A stretch of DNA of 64,000 nucleotides from Pedobacter mendelii. Lineage in GTDB: Bacteria; Bacteroidota; Bacteroidia; Sphingobacteriales; Sphingobacteriaceae. A program made the position numbers and the translations under genes. The stretch lies in the NCBI RefSeq assembly GCF_014635725.1, contig NZ_BMDJ01000002.1:581472-645471 (forward strand), in the 5' to 3' direction. The first letter of the stretch is position 1, and each line of letters opens with the position of its first letter. This document shows positions 26,957 to 37,000 of this stretch, piece after piece. The notes under the pieces were generated by a model that worked only from the letters and a program-made list of their open reading frames with translations, had not been told where the DNA came from and did no database searches.

Positions 26957-29377
26957 ATGAAGCGCTGGCTCAAAATCTCCCTAAAAGTCTTATCAGTACT
27001 TGTTATTCTTATTATTCTAACCTGGCTTGCTGGTGCATTTTATATCAATAGAAATAAGAAAGAAATTCTTGCATCGATATTAGAGCAGGCGAATAAAAAT
27101 CTGAACGGTCAGGTAACTGCGTCTGATATGGAACCAACCTTGTTAAGAGGTTTTCCCGGAATTTCTGTATCGTTAAAAAATGTTTCGCTTAAAGATAGCT
27201 TAGTCAATATTCATAAACACGAACTACTAAAAGCAGAGGATATTGATATTTCATTAAACGTTTTTTCATTAATTGCTGGCAATACAAAAATTAACAAAAT
27301 TACAATTAATAACGCTTCTGTTTATCTTTTTACCGATAGTAATGGTTATAGTAACACCAATTTATTTAGGAAAAAGAGTAAAAATGTTGAACCTGAAAAA
27401 GGTAACTCCGCGGCATTAGAAGTTAAGAAGATAGATTTTAATAATGTAAATTTTGTTGTAGATAATCAGCAGAAAAACAAACTTTTCGATTTCGCAATTA
27501 ACGAAGTGAACGGAAAAATTAATTATCCTGATTCTGGTTGGGTTGGAACGATGAAGTTAAACACATTGGTTAAAAGCTTTTCATTTAACACCAAAAGAGG
27601 AAGTTTTTTAAAGGATAAAATCTTAAAAGGAACTTTATCATTTCATTACAGCAATGAAACCGAAGAAGTTACAATCGAGCCTAAAAGACTTGATATCGGC
27701 AAATATCCTTTTACCATCGGAGCCAAAATTAATTTGAAAGAAAAGTCGGGAGGTTTTGCGATTAGCATTGCTGTTGATGATATTTTATACAAAGATGTGG
27801 CTTTACTACTGGCACCAAATATTTCTAGTAAATTACTAAAATTCGGAATTGAAAAACCAGTATCAATCCGCGGTAACATTATTGATGATGGAAACCCGAT
27901 TCACAAAGACCCTTTAATAAAAGTAGGAATAAAAGTAAGAGATAACGTTGTAACCATACCAGCCGGAACGCTAACTGCTTGCAATTTTGATGGCTCTTTT
28001 ACCAATCAAGATACTGTTGGAGGGATGATCGGCGATGAAAACTCATCTATAAAATTTGTAAAATTAACAGCTAATTATTTTAATGCGCCTTTAAAAATTG
28101 ATTTATTTACAGTAAATAACCTGGCTCGTCCTATTGCTTCAGGATTGGTTACGTCGCAATTCCCATTATCCAATCTTAACAACTCTATTGGTACAAACGA
28201 TTTCGAATTTAAAAATGGCACGGCCAATTTAAGTTTATATTGCAAAGCTGATATTGATAATTTCCGTTTCACTAAACCAGTTTTTTCTGGTAAAATTCAA
28301 ATAGCCGATGCAGATATTTTATACATCCCACGCAAATTACATTTGGTTAAAAGTGCTTTGAACATCAATTTCGATCAGAATAATTTATCTATAAAAAATG
28401 GTCATTTTCAGTTAGGCAAAAGTGAATTAAATGTAGATTGTGATATTGCTAATTTTGCTAATTTATATTATACTGATCCGGATAAAATAGTTGTAAACCT
28501 TAAAATGTATAGCCCACAGCTTTACCTTAATGAGTTTTTACCATTCTTAGGTCCAAGAGCTGCACAGAAAAAAGCTACATCAACTGGCCCAACGAAAACG
28601 GCTTCAAAACAGTTAAGCAATGTTTTAGAAGTATCGAAAATGAATATTCGTTTGGTTGTTGATAAAGCTATTTATGATAAGTTTACCGCGAAAAATTTAG
28701 ATGCAGATATTGCACTTCGGGGAGAAGGCATTTATTTCAATAAGATAAGTGTAGCTCATGCAGGTGGCTTACTCAATCTAAATGGCACGATTATTCAAGA
28801 ACCAAACTCTAACAATTTCAAACTAAGCTCAAAGATTAGCCATGTAAGTGTTAAAGATTTCTTTTACTCTTTTGATAATTTTGGACAAAACAGCATTACC
28901 AATAAAAACCTGAAAGGTTATTTATCATCAACGGTAAATATATCAGGCAGAATATCGCAAGCAGGAAAAATCCTTCCAAGATCGATAAATGGGAAGGTTA
29001 TTTTTAACCTTAAAAACGCTGCTTTAGTTAATTTCGAACCATTGGAAAAAGTAGGTAAACTTGCTTTTGCAAATCGTAATTTATCAAATATTGAAATCCC
29101 GAATCTAGATGGCACATTAACCGTTAGAGGAGATAAGATAGAAATCAGTCCGATGCAAATTAATTCAAGTGTTTTAAACCTAAATGTTAAAGGAATTTAT
29201 GGTTTAACAGCTGGAACCAATATCGAAATGGATATTCCTTTAAGAAACCCAAAAGGGGATGAAAACCTAGACAGAAAACAAAAACGCGACGCTAGAATGC
29301 GAGGTATCGTTTTACACTTAAAAGCTTTTGAAGAAAAGGGTGAATTAAAAGTTAAATGGAATAGAGATCATGACTAG
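26957..29377 (+). CDS. AsmA-family inner-membrane/periplasmic protein
   Basis: 806 residues. One N-terminal membrane helix (residues about 10-28) is followed by the AsmA N-terminal pattern (ILASILEQANKNLNGQVTASDMEPTLLRGFPGISVSLKNVSLKDS) and long repeating beta strands, ending with the AsmA_2-like C-terminal region (LKGYLSSTVNISGRI... LNVKGIYGLTAG). AsmA proteins are bridge-like lipid transporters or assembly factors between inner and outer membranes. It has no co-oriented neighbours nearby. Start ATG 26957 follows an AT-rich leader without Shine-Dalgarno. Confidence 0.9.
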   Translation: MKRWLKISLKVLSVLVILIILTWLAGAFYINRNKKEILASILEQANKNLNGQVTASDMEPTLLRGFPGISVSLKNVSLKDSLVNIHKHELLKAEDIDISLNVFSLIAGNTKINKITINNASVYLFTDSNGYSNTNLFRKKSKNVEPEKGNSAALEVKKIDFNNVNFVVDNQQKNKLFDFAINEVNGKINYPDSGWVGTMKLNTLVKSFSFNTKRGSFLKDKILKGTLSFHYSNETEEVTIEPKRLDIGKYPFTIGAKINLKEKSGGFAISIAVDDILYKDVALLLAPNISSKLLKFGIEKPVSIRGNIIDDGNPIHKDPLIKVGIKVRDNVVTIPAGTLTACNFDGSFTNQDTVGGMIGDENSSIKFVKLTANYFNAPLKIDLFTVNNLARPIASGLVTSQFPLSNLNNSIGTNDFEFKNGTANLSLYCKADIDNFRFTKPVFSGKIQIADADILYIPRKLHLVKSALNINFDQNNLSIKNGHFQLGKSELNVDCDIANFANLYYTDPDKIVVNLKMYSPQLYLNEFLPFLGPRAAQKKATSTGPTKTASKQLSNVLEVSKMNIRLVVDKAIYDKFTAKNLDADIALRGEGIYFNKISVAHAGGLLNLNGTIIQEPNSNNFKLSSKISHVSVKDFFYSFDNFGQNSITNKNLKGYLSSTVNISGRISQAGKILPRSINGKVIFNLKNAALVNFEPLEKVGKLAFANRNLSNIEIPNLDGTLTVRGDKIEISPMQINSSVLNLNVKGIYGLTAGTNIEMDIPLRNPKGDENLDRKQKRDARMRGIVLHLKAFEEKGELKVKWNRDHD

Positions 29378-29485
29378 TGATGTAATATGGATGAGGTAAA
29401 ATGACCTGTGCATTCAATTTTTACAATTACAGCTTACCGTCTTACATTGCCATCACCCATGTCCCGTTTTACATCTTCCATCCTT
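29378..29485. repeat. Mirrored low-complexity intergenic element
   Basis: Between convergent genes: a left arm GATGTAATATGGATGAGGTAA and a right arm rich in CTTACATTG, TTTTACATCTTCCATCC. The arms are roughly complementary in text, forming a large degenerate hairpin. A similar element lies at 31046-31140. Confidence 0.45.
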
Positions 29486-30214
29486 TTAAAAATCTAACGG
29501 CCCTAACCTTCTCATATTTCTTAAAATAAGGTATTGGCGATGTCTGATGTATGGTGTTGCATTTTTTGGCGACCATCTTCTTGGATTTGGAAAACATGCA
29601 GCAATTAATGCAGCCTGATTTCGGGTTAATTTAACACATGATTTTCCATAATATTCATGGGCGGCTGCTTCAGCCCCGTAAATTCCATCACCCATTTCTA
29701 TTACATTAAGATAAACTTCTAGAATGCGTTCTTTACTCCACAACATCTCTATAAGCAAAGTAAAATAAGCTTCAAATCCTTTTCTTATCCATGAACGTCC
29801 TGGCCAAAGGAAAACATTTTTGGCTGTTTGCTGAGAGATTGTACTCCCACCTTTTATCTTTTTTCCATTCGCATTATTTGAAAAAGCTTTCTCAATAGAT
29901 TTAAAATCAAACCCGATATGTTTTAAAAATAATTGATCTTCTGCAGAAACAGCAGCTCGTTTCATGTTATCAGACATGTCTTCAAACTTAACCCATTTTT
30001 TTTCCGTTTTAAATGCTTTTCCATCAGCCTTACGTTCTATATTTCGCAAAACCATAAGCAGCGTAATCGGCGGATTTATAAACCGAAGTGCAATAACCCA
30101 AAACACTGAAACCAGCAAAAAGTAAATAAATACTTTTGTAGCAATGTTCGTTATCTTTTTTATTAATGGGTGTTTTGCTTTAGTTTTAACTTTCGAAGTT
30201 CGGGTTTTAGCCAT
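29486..30214 (-). CDS. mtgA: Monofunctional peptidoglycan glycosyltransferase
   Basis: 242 residues. One N-terminal membrane anchor (residues about 25-45) then a GT51 domain: the catalytic Glu92 in AAVSAEDQLFLKH, the second conserved motif GGSTISQQTAKN (122-133), then KERILEVYLNVIEMGDGIYGAEAAA. It polymerises lipid II into glycan strands on the outer face of the inner membrane. There is no transpeptidase domain, consistent with MtgA length. Convergent with the asmA-like gene. Confidence 0.95.
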   Translation of the reverse strand: MAKTRTSKVKTKAKHPLIKKITNIATKVFIYFLLVSVFWVIALRFINPPITLLMVLRNIERKADGKAFKTEKKWVKFEDMSDNMKRAAVSAEDQLFLKHIGFDFKSIEKAFSNNANGKKIKGGSTISQQTAKNVFLWPGRSWIRKGFEAYFTLLIEMLWSKERILEVYLNVIEMGDGIYGAEAAAHEYYGKSCVKLTRNQAALIAACFPNPRRWSPKNATPYIRHRQYLILRNMRRLGPLDF

Positions 30215-30341
30215 CCCGTAAAGGTAATAAAATGTTAATCTTCCGGTAATTTCAAATGGAGTTAATTACAATTGATAAATCCTATTCAAACGAATATTAA
30301 ACATATTTGCCTTTTGAATGTTAAATAAAAAAAGAATTATT

Positions 30342-31046
30342 ATGAGCACAAAAGTAGCCCTAATTACAGGCGGAAGCAAAGGTATTGGTTTCGGTATTGC
30401 CGAAGCATTGTTAAAAAACGGATATCAAGTTGCGATTACAAGTAGAACAATAAACGCAGCAAATTTAGCCGCATCAGTTTTGGTGGCACATGGCGATGTA
30501 TTAGCCATTGAAGCGGATGTTAAAGATTATAAATCACAACAGGATGCAATAAATCTGATAATAGAAAAATGGGGACGGTTAGATGTTTTAATTGCAAACG
30601 CAGGAGTTGGTCATTTTGCCCCGGTTGATGAATTGGATGTAGAATCTTGGAATGAAATAATTGACACGAACTTAACGGGTGTATTTTACAGCATTAAGGC
30701 ATCAGTTGAGGAAATTAAAAAAACCAAAGGAACTATTTTTACGATATCAAGTTTGGCAGGCACAAACTTTTTTGCAGGTGGTTCTGCATATAACGCAAGT
30801 AAATTTGGTTTAACCGGATTCACTCAATCTGTAATGCTCGATTTAAGAAAATATGGTGTAAAAGTTAGCACCATAATGCCAGGTTCAGTTGCTAGCCATT
30901 TTAACGATCATAGCCCAAATACAGAAGATGATGCCTGGAAAATACAACCTGAAGATATGGGTAAATTAATAGTTGATTTACTTGCTATGCCAGCCAGAAC
31001 ATTACCAAGTAAAATAGAAATCAGACCTACCACACCGAAGGGATAA
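30342..31046 (+). CDS. Short-chain dehydrogenase/reductase
   Basis: 234 residues from ATG 30342. The cofactor motif TGGSKGIGFG is at residues 8-17, NAG at NAGVG near 86, the catalytic Ser in ISSLAG near 139 and the Y-x-x-x-K motif YNASK near 155. The frame also begins at ATG 30318, but a -7-like ATATTTG at 30303-30309 would place transcription start near that codon, favouring the inner ATG. NAD(P)-dependent oxidoreductase of unknown substrate. A bidirectional terminator separates it from rplI. Confidence 0.92.
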   Translation: MSTKVALITGGSKGIGFGIAEALLKNGYQVAITSRTINAANLAASVLVAHGDVLAIEADVKDYKSQQDAINLIIEKWGRLDVLIANAGVGHFAPVDELDVESWNEIIDTNLTGVFYSIKASVEEIKKTKGTIFTISSLAGTNFFAGGSAYNASKFGLTGFTQSVMLDLRKYGVKVSTIMPGSVASHFNDHSPNTEDDAWKIQPEDMGKLIVDLLAMPARTLPSKIEIRPTTPKG

Positions 31047-31140
31047 AAAAGATGGAAGATGGTGGGATGGAAAATGGAAGATGGATTGAATTAACTTCCC
31101 TTGAAACTCGTCCATCTCCCATCCTTACATTTTACATCAC
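31047..31140. repeat. Mirrored low-complexity intergenic element
   Basis: Left arm contains repeated GATGGAAGATGG units (31050-31090); right arm has CCATCTCCCATCC and ACATTTTACATC. Similar in composition and position (3' of a gene) to the element at 29378. Confidence 0.45.
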
Positions 31141-31177
31141 AAAAAAAGTCCTTTCAGTTTCTGAAAGGACTTTTTTT
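31141..31177. terminator. Bidirectional intrinsic terminator
   Basis: AAAAAAGTCCTTTCAG facing CTGAAAGGACTTTTTTT, a perfect stem with A/T tracts on both sides, between the convergent SDR gene and rplI. Confidence 0.9.
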
Positions 31178-31193
31178 ATGATTAAAGAATTGC

Positions 31194-31637
31194 TTATTCA
31201 GCAACTACTTCGAAAGGAACCTGAACTTTCACTTCTTTGTGTAAGTTTAAGTTAGCAATATATTCACCAACAAATTTCGGTTCAGTTTCGAAAGTAATAC
31301 GGCGACGGTCAACATCAAAGCCTTGCGCTTTTAATGCTTCAGCAATTTGGATAGTGTTAACAGCACCAAATATTTTTCCACTTTCGCCCGCTTTAGCACC
31401 GATAGAAAGTTTAACATCAGTTAAACGCTCAGCAATACCTTCAGCATCCTTCTTAATTTTATCTTGTTTAAAAGCAGCTTGCTTTAAGTTCTCAGCTAAA
31501 ACTTTCTTCGCAGAAGCTGTAGCTAAAGATGCAAATCCTTGCGGAATTAAATAGTTACGACCATAACCTGGTTTTACCGTAACGATATCGTCTTTCTCGC
31601 CTAATGATTTAATATCTTGTTTTAAAATAATTTCCAT
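31194..31637 (-). CDS. rplI: 50S ribosomal protein L9
   Basis: 147 residues, full length. N-terminal motif MEIILKQDIKSLGEKDDIVTVKPGYGRNYLIPQGFA is the L9 signature; the C-terminal 23S-binding domain (FDVDRRRITFE...) is present. Last gene of the S6-S18-L9 operon on the reverse strand, 11 bp after rpsR. Confidence 0.98.
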   Translation of the reverse strand: MEIILKQDIKSLGEKDDIVTVKPGYGRNYLIPQGFASLATASAKKVLAENLKQAAFKQDKIKKDAEGIAERLTDVKLSIGAKAGESGKIFGAVNTIQIAEALKAQGFDVDRRRITFETEPKFVGEYIANLNLHKEVKVQVPFEVVAE

Positions 31638-31648
31638 ATCAAATCCTC

Positions 31649-31912
31649 CTATTTTAATTGGTCAGCAACGAATGGTAACAAACCGATGTGACGAGCACGT
31701 TTAACAGCCTGAGCCACTTTACGTTGAAATTTTAACGAAGTACCAGTTAAACGGCGTGGTAATAATTTACCTTGATCGTTAATAAATTTTAACAAAAAGT
31801 TTGCGTCTTTGTAATCAATGTATTTAATCCCGTTTTTTCTGAAACGGCAATATTTTTTACGGTTATCCTCTACTTTAGGGGCAGTTACGTATTGTATTTG
31901 TTCTCTTGCCAT
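31649..31912 (-). CDS. rpsR: 30S ribosomal protein S18
   Basis: 87 residues with the S18 core ([51 protein letters not shown]). Lies between rpsF and rplI; its start codon overlaps the rpsF stop by one base. S18 pairs with S6 on the ribosome platform. Confidence 0.98.
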   Translation of the reverse strand: MAREQIQYVTAPKVEDNRKKYCRFRKNGIKYIDYKDANFLLKFINDQGKLLPRRLTGTSLKFQRKVAQAVKRARHIGLLPFVADQLK

Positions 31913-32268
31913 TACGCTGCAACCTCCTTAGTTTTTTTGTTAAACGCACCGCTGCGTTTTTTAGCGTTGTAAGCAACTGCATGTTTATCTAACCTGATGG
32001 TTAAAAAACGAAGCACACGCTCATCACGTTTTAATTGTAATTCTAATTTAGCAATCAAGTCACCCGGAGCACTATACTCGGTTAAGTTGAAAAATCCGTT
32101 AGATTTTTTAGCGATCGGATACGCTAATTTTCTCAAACCCCAATTGTCTTCATGGACAATTTCGGCACCGCCATCAGTAAGAATAGCTTTGAATTTAGCT
32201 AATGCCTCTTTCGCAACTTCTTCTGATAACAACGGGGTTAGAACGATAACAGTTTCGTACTGATTCAT
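31912..32268 (-). CDS. rpsF: 30S ribosomal protein S6
   Basis: 118 residues. [26 protein letters not shown] and the [17 protein letters not shown] region are typical of S6; a C-terminal Lys-rich tail follows. First gene of the operon rpsF-rpsR-rplI, preceded by a consensus promoter (32317-32347). Confidence 0.98.
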   Translation of the reverse strand: MNQYETVIVLTPLLSEEVAKEALAKFKAILTDGGAEIVHEDNWGLRKLAYPIAKKSNGFFNLTEYSAPGDLIAKLELQLKRDERVLRFLTIRLDKHAVAYNAKKRSGAFNKKTKEVAA

Positions 32269-32316
32269 TGTTATATAAATTTATTTATTTTAGTCCCGAG
32301 GTATATTACGGGGATG

Positions 32317-32347
32317 CAAAAGTAATAATATATTTCTTAAAATCAAA
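32317..32347 (-). promoter_or_regulatory. Promoter of rpsF-rpsR-rplI
   Basis: Reverse-strand TTTG (32344-32347), 19-bp spacer, TACTTTTG (32317-32324), an exact Bacteroidota -33/-7 promoter, about 50 bp upstream of the rpsF ATG. Confidence 0.75.
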
Positions 32348-32434
32348 CCTTTAATTAGAAAAAAGGCATGTAATTAAATTCAGCTAAAATACTAAAACAC
32401 AAAGCCAGATTAGCTGCGCAACATTAATTACATT

Positions 32435-32545
32435 AATAAGTCATTATATTAAAAACCACCTAAGCCACCTTAGCTATACCAGTAATAAATAATCTACAGG
32501 TATTTTTTCAGGCCTTAAATTTTGTAAGATGTCTTAGGTGGTTTA
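32435..32545. repeat. Intergenic inverted repeat
   Basis: AAAACCACCTAAG (near 32450) is matched by CTTAGGTGGTTT (near 32530) across about 70 bp containing CCACCTTAGC. It lies 3' of the SusD gene between it and the ribosomal promoter and may form a weak terminator; similar mirrored text occurs in other gaps. Confidence 0.45.
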
Positions 32546-32564
32546 ACAACTGCAATATTATATT

Positions 32565-33998
32565 TTAGTAACCCGGATTTTGAGTCAATTTAGGGTTTAA
32601 CTGCCTTTCGCGATTTGGGATTGGGTATAATGCCAAAGTACTCACAATATTTCCAATTTGTCCATTAACCGAGGGATAATTGGTTTTATGTGCCTGCATT
32701 GTAGTAACCATAATTCCCCACCTGTTCAAATCAAACCAGCGCTCGCCTTCAAAACAAAGCTCTACCCTTCTCTCGTGATAAATCGTTGTCCGTGTATCAG
32801 TCTGTGACAAGCCAAGTTTTGGAGCAAGATTAGATCTGGTACGTACAAGATTAAGCTGTGTTAGTGCCTCTGGTGTTTTTCCATTCTCGTTTAGTGCCTC
32901 TGCATACAGTAAAACAACATCAGCATAACGAAGAATAGGCCAATCATTATCTCCTTCACTATTGGCACCAACGCTCTGATAAACAAACTTTTTTGCATAG
33001 TAGTAAACCAAAGTACCGGCGCTGTAAACTCCAATTGCGGTATTTAAACGATTGTCTCCTGGTTCAAAAGTATCATATAAATCCTTTGTACCGCTATTAT
33101 TACTGTTACCTGTTACAGCAGTAATTGTTGTACCCGAAGGTTGTGGAACAAAGCTTCTGGCAAAAGTATTACCCTCACCAAAACCACCTCCCAGGTATTG
33201 CACTGCGAAAATAATATCCTTGTTATTATCCTTTCCAAAGCCAAAAACCTGATCATAAGGGAGCAAAGTACCAACTGTTGCAGCCACACCAGCCAAAACT
33301 GGCTCTGCTTGCGTAAACTTTTTCTGAAACATCAGCACTTTCCCCAAAAGTGCATTAGCCGCAATACTGGTTGCACGACCAATATCTGCTCCGCTGTAGC
33401 TGGCTGGCAATACCGCAGCAGCTTCAGTTAAATCTTTTTCAATCTGCGCATACACTTCCTGATCCGATGTTCGGTTATATGTATAAGCCTGTGTTTCAGA
33501 GGTAATTTCATTAAGCACCAGCGGTACACCTCCATACATTCTTACCAAATTAAAATACATTAGAGCCCTAATAAATTTCGCCTGGCCAATATAACCGTTA
33601 CGGTTAGCGGCAGTCATTACCGGTGTATTTACATGATCGAGTACTATATTTGAATAAGCGATAGTAGCATAGAACCTTGCCCAGGCATTCTGCAAATTGG
33701 TAGATACAGCTGTCCATGTTAGTTTATCCTGTTCGCCATACAACACCTCGCTTTCCCCATAAGTCTGGGCATTATCCGAAGGAAGTTCTCCGAAGCCATA
33801 CTGCTCATTATAAATTGGCCGAAGACTACTGTACGCGCCAGTTAAGGCTGATTTGATATCTATCTCGGTATTGTAAAAAGTGTTAACCGGTATAATACCC
33901 TTTGGCGTGATTTCGACAAAGGATTTTTTACAAGAAGTAATAGCCAAACTTAACATTAGCATGGATATACTGCATATAATTATTTTTTTAGTTTTCAT
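32565..33998 (-). CDS. SusD/RagB-family lipoprotein (second)
   Basis: 477 residues with lipobox AITSC, the SusD start (SFVEITPKGIIPVNTFYNTEIDIKSALTGAY), TPR-like centre and the conserved block TIYHERRVELCFEGERWFDLNRW, then a short C-terminus ending LNPKLTQNPGY. Outer-membrane surface ligand binder for the SusC protein encoded 18 bp upstream. No enzyme genes are attached, so the substrate is not indicated. Confidence 0.96.
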   Translation of the reverse strand: MKTKKIIICSISMLMLSLAITSCKKSFVEITPKGIIPVNTFYNTEIDIKSALTGAYSSLRPIYNEQYGFGELPSDNAQTYGESEVLYGEQDKLTWTAVSTNLQNAWARFYATIAYSNIVLDHVNTPVMTAANRNGYIGQAKFIRALMYFNLVRMYGGVPLVLNEITSETQAYTYNRTSDQEVYAQIEKDLTEAAAVLPASYSGADIGRATSIAANALLGKVLMFQKKFTQAEPVLAGVAATVGTLLPYDQVFGFGKDNNKDIIFAVQYLGGGFGEGNTFARSFVPQPSGTTITAVTGNSNNSGTKDLYDTFEPGDNRLNTAIGVYSAGTLVYYYAKKFVYQSVGANSEGDNDWPILRYADVVLLYAEALNENGKTPEALTQLNLVRTRSNLAPKLGLSQTDTRTTIYHERRVELCFEGERWFDLNRWGIMVTTMQAHKTNYPSVNGQIGNIVSTLALYPIPNRERQLNPKLTQNPGY

Positions 33999-34016
33999 AA
34001 TCTTTATTTAGGGCTA

Positions 34017-37000
34017 TTAAAATCCAAAATTGATACCTACGATAATAGTGCGGGCTGTAGGGTAAGTTCCTTGATCTACACCTGGCGTGATAGCAGAACC
34101 TCCCATAATATTTGCTTCGGGGTTGTAACCTGAATATTTGGTAATCAAGAATGGGTTCTGAGCAGTTACATAAAGTCTGGCCGATTTTAATGAAACTTTA
34201 TGCAATACATTTTCGCTTAAACGATAACCTAAAGTAATATTTCTAACACGCAGATAGGAACCATTTTCTACACTTAAACTAGAAAGTGCAGGACCCGGAA
34301 GCGCACCTGTAGCAATTGGACTGGCATACAAAACATCTCGTGTTGGATTTGCGGGATCAAAATAGTTATTAAAATATTTACTTAATGAGTTTTGGTTATT
34401 GTTACCTGTTATTGTTTGCCTGTTATTTCCATTTATGATGTTTACACCTTGAACACCCTGAAGCAATATGCTCAAATCAAAATTTTCATATTGAAAGGTA
34501 TTTGTCAGGCCGTAAGTAAAATCAGGCAAACCGTGCCCTAATGCTGTAACGTCATTTACATCAATTTTACCATCGCCGTTTTGATCTTTAATCATATAAT
34601 CGCCAATATTATTACCAGAAGTAACTTTAGGATTATTAGCCAAATCATTTACATTCCTGAATACACCTGCAATTTCATAACCATACATAATACCCAGCGG
34701 ATCGCCCACCTTAACCTGATAAACATTGTTCCAGCCATTAATGGCTTGCACGGCAGGCAAAGCACTAGGTCCACCTAAATCCAGCACTTTAGTTTTGTAG
34801 GTAGAGAAGTTGGCATTCGTATTCCAGATTACTTTGCCAAGCTTAAAATTAGTGTTTGCTGTAAATTCAAAGCCTTTATTTTGTAACTTACCTAAGTTAG
34901 CCTGATAGGATGAGTTATAAACACTCGATTGCAACGATGAAGTATAACCAATAGCCAATGGCAATGCTTTATTTAGCAACATCCCATTTGAGTTTCTTAC
35001 AAAGTAATCGAAAGTTAGCACGATTTTATTTTGCAATAGTCCGATATCCGTACCGATACTGGTTTGGTCATTTTTTTCCCAGGTTAAATCAGGATTAGCA
35101 AACCCAATTTGTTGTGTACCAAAAATTCTGGTATTACCAAACGCATAATTCCGGTTTAATGCAATTGAATTTACATAAGTAAAACTTCCGATATTTGCAT
35201 TTCCGGTACGGCCGTAACCTCCTCTTAGTTTAAATTCATTTATACCAATTTTTGATAATGTTTCTTTTATAAATGGCTCTTCGGTTAAACGCCATCCTAA
35301 TGAGAATGATGGAAAAACCGCAAACTTATTGTTTAATCCGAAACGGGAAGAACCATCCTGACGTACAGCAGCAGTAAACAAGTATTTCTTATTATAATCA
35401 TAAGTAAATCTACCCGCATAAGAAACAAACGTATTGGCATCAAAAAGTTCGGTACCAACTGTATTTGGAGAGGCTAAAGGACTTTGAACCGAAGTGGTGA
35501 TAAATGTTCCGGGTAAGCCTGCCGTATAATTAATTTGCGATTCATATTTCTGTGCAGAAAACAAGCCTAACAAATTAAAATGATGTTTTCCAATTTGTTT
35601 ATCATAAGTTGCCGTATTTTCCCAAACCCAGTCAAAACTATTCCTCACGTTATCAGAAGCGAAAACACCCGCTAACAGCGGACTGGAATTAGATGCTGTT
35701 GGTGCAGAACTATAGGCCATTGAACCTGGGATATACCCATGTACCTGCTCATTTTCTAAAGTTGCCCCAATGTATGTTTTTAGTTTTAAGCCATCTATTG
35801 GTGCATATTCTAAAAATGCATTACTTAAGGTTCTAAAAGCTCTTGAACGATTAATTGATGAACTCAAAATGCCTACCGGATTATAAAAATTAGATGCCGA
35901 AAATACTGCAGTTGGCGAAAGGTTGTAGTTCAGTTCACGATCATAAGGCTGTGCAAAATCTCCATTTGCACGATATACGGGTACAATAGGCTGAAAAGTT
36001 AAGGCCTGATTTAATGGACTTGGCAAATTCAAATCAGCAACTAGTCCGGGCACTCCGATAATATAATCGTTTGGATTTGCCCCTGCACCACTTGCCTGAC
36101 CAGAAGATGGCTGCCTGTAGGTTTCTGAATAGGATGGGGAAATTGAGAATCCAAACTTTACGTTTTTAACGATGTCTGCATCAAGATTTAAACGGGTGTT
36201 GTAACGCGTGTATTCTGTTCCGATTAATACTCCTTTTTGCTTAAAAATACCGGCAGAAGCACTAAAACGAACTTTTTCACTACCTCCAGCCGCATTAAAC
36301 TCAAAACTTCTGATGGGTGCTGTTCTAAAAATTTCCTTTTGCCAATCTACATCAGGCAAATTAGAAATATCACCATCTAAAATAGCCGGGTATTGTAAAT
36401 TTTTAATACGACTCAGTGCTTTTACCTGTTGCACATATTGATCTTTTGACAACACATCAATGTATCTATCTACTTCCTGTACACCAGTGTAGGCCGAAAC
36501 TGAAAATACAGTTTTTCCGGCTTTACCTCTTTTAGTGGTTACTAAAACGACTCCATTAGCTGCTCTTGAGCCATAAATCGCAGCAGAAGCCGCATCTTTA
36601 AGAACCTCAATCGATTCAATATCACTTGGATTAATCAAATTAAAATTTGCTCCGGTTTCAAGTGGATAACCATCAACTACATACAAAGGCTCATTAGAAG
36701 AACTCAAAGAACTTACTCCACGAATCCTGATGGTTGGTGCAGCCCCAGGTTTCCCACCCTGATCAGATTGCACCTGTACGCCGGCTGCCAATCCGGCTAA
36801 TGCTTCGCCTGGTGTGCCAACAGGCTGATTACCGATATTTTTGCCTTCAACTTTGGTAATTGAAGCCGTAACAGTGCTGCGAGATTGCGATCCATAACCA
36901 ACTACCACTACATCGCCTAATGATTGTTGTACTTCAGCGAGCATAACGTTGATAACAGTTCTTCCGGCAATAGAAACTTCCTGGCTTACGTAACCTACGG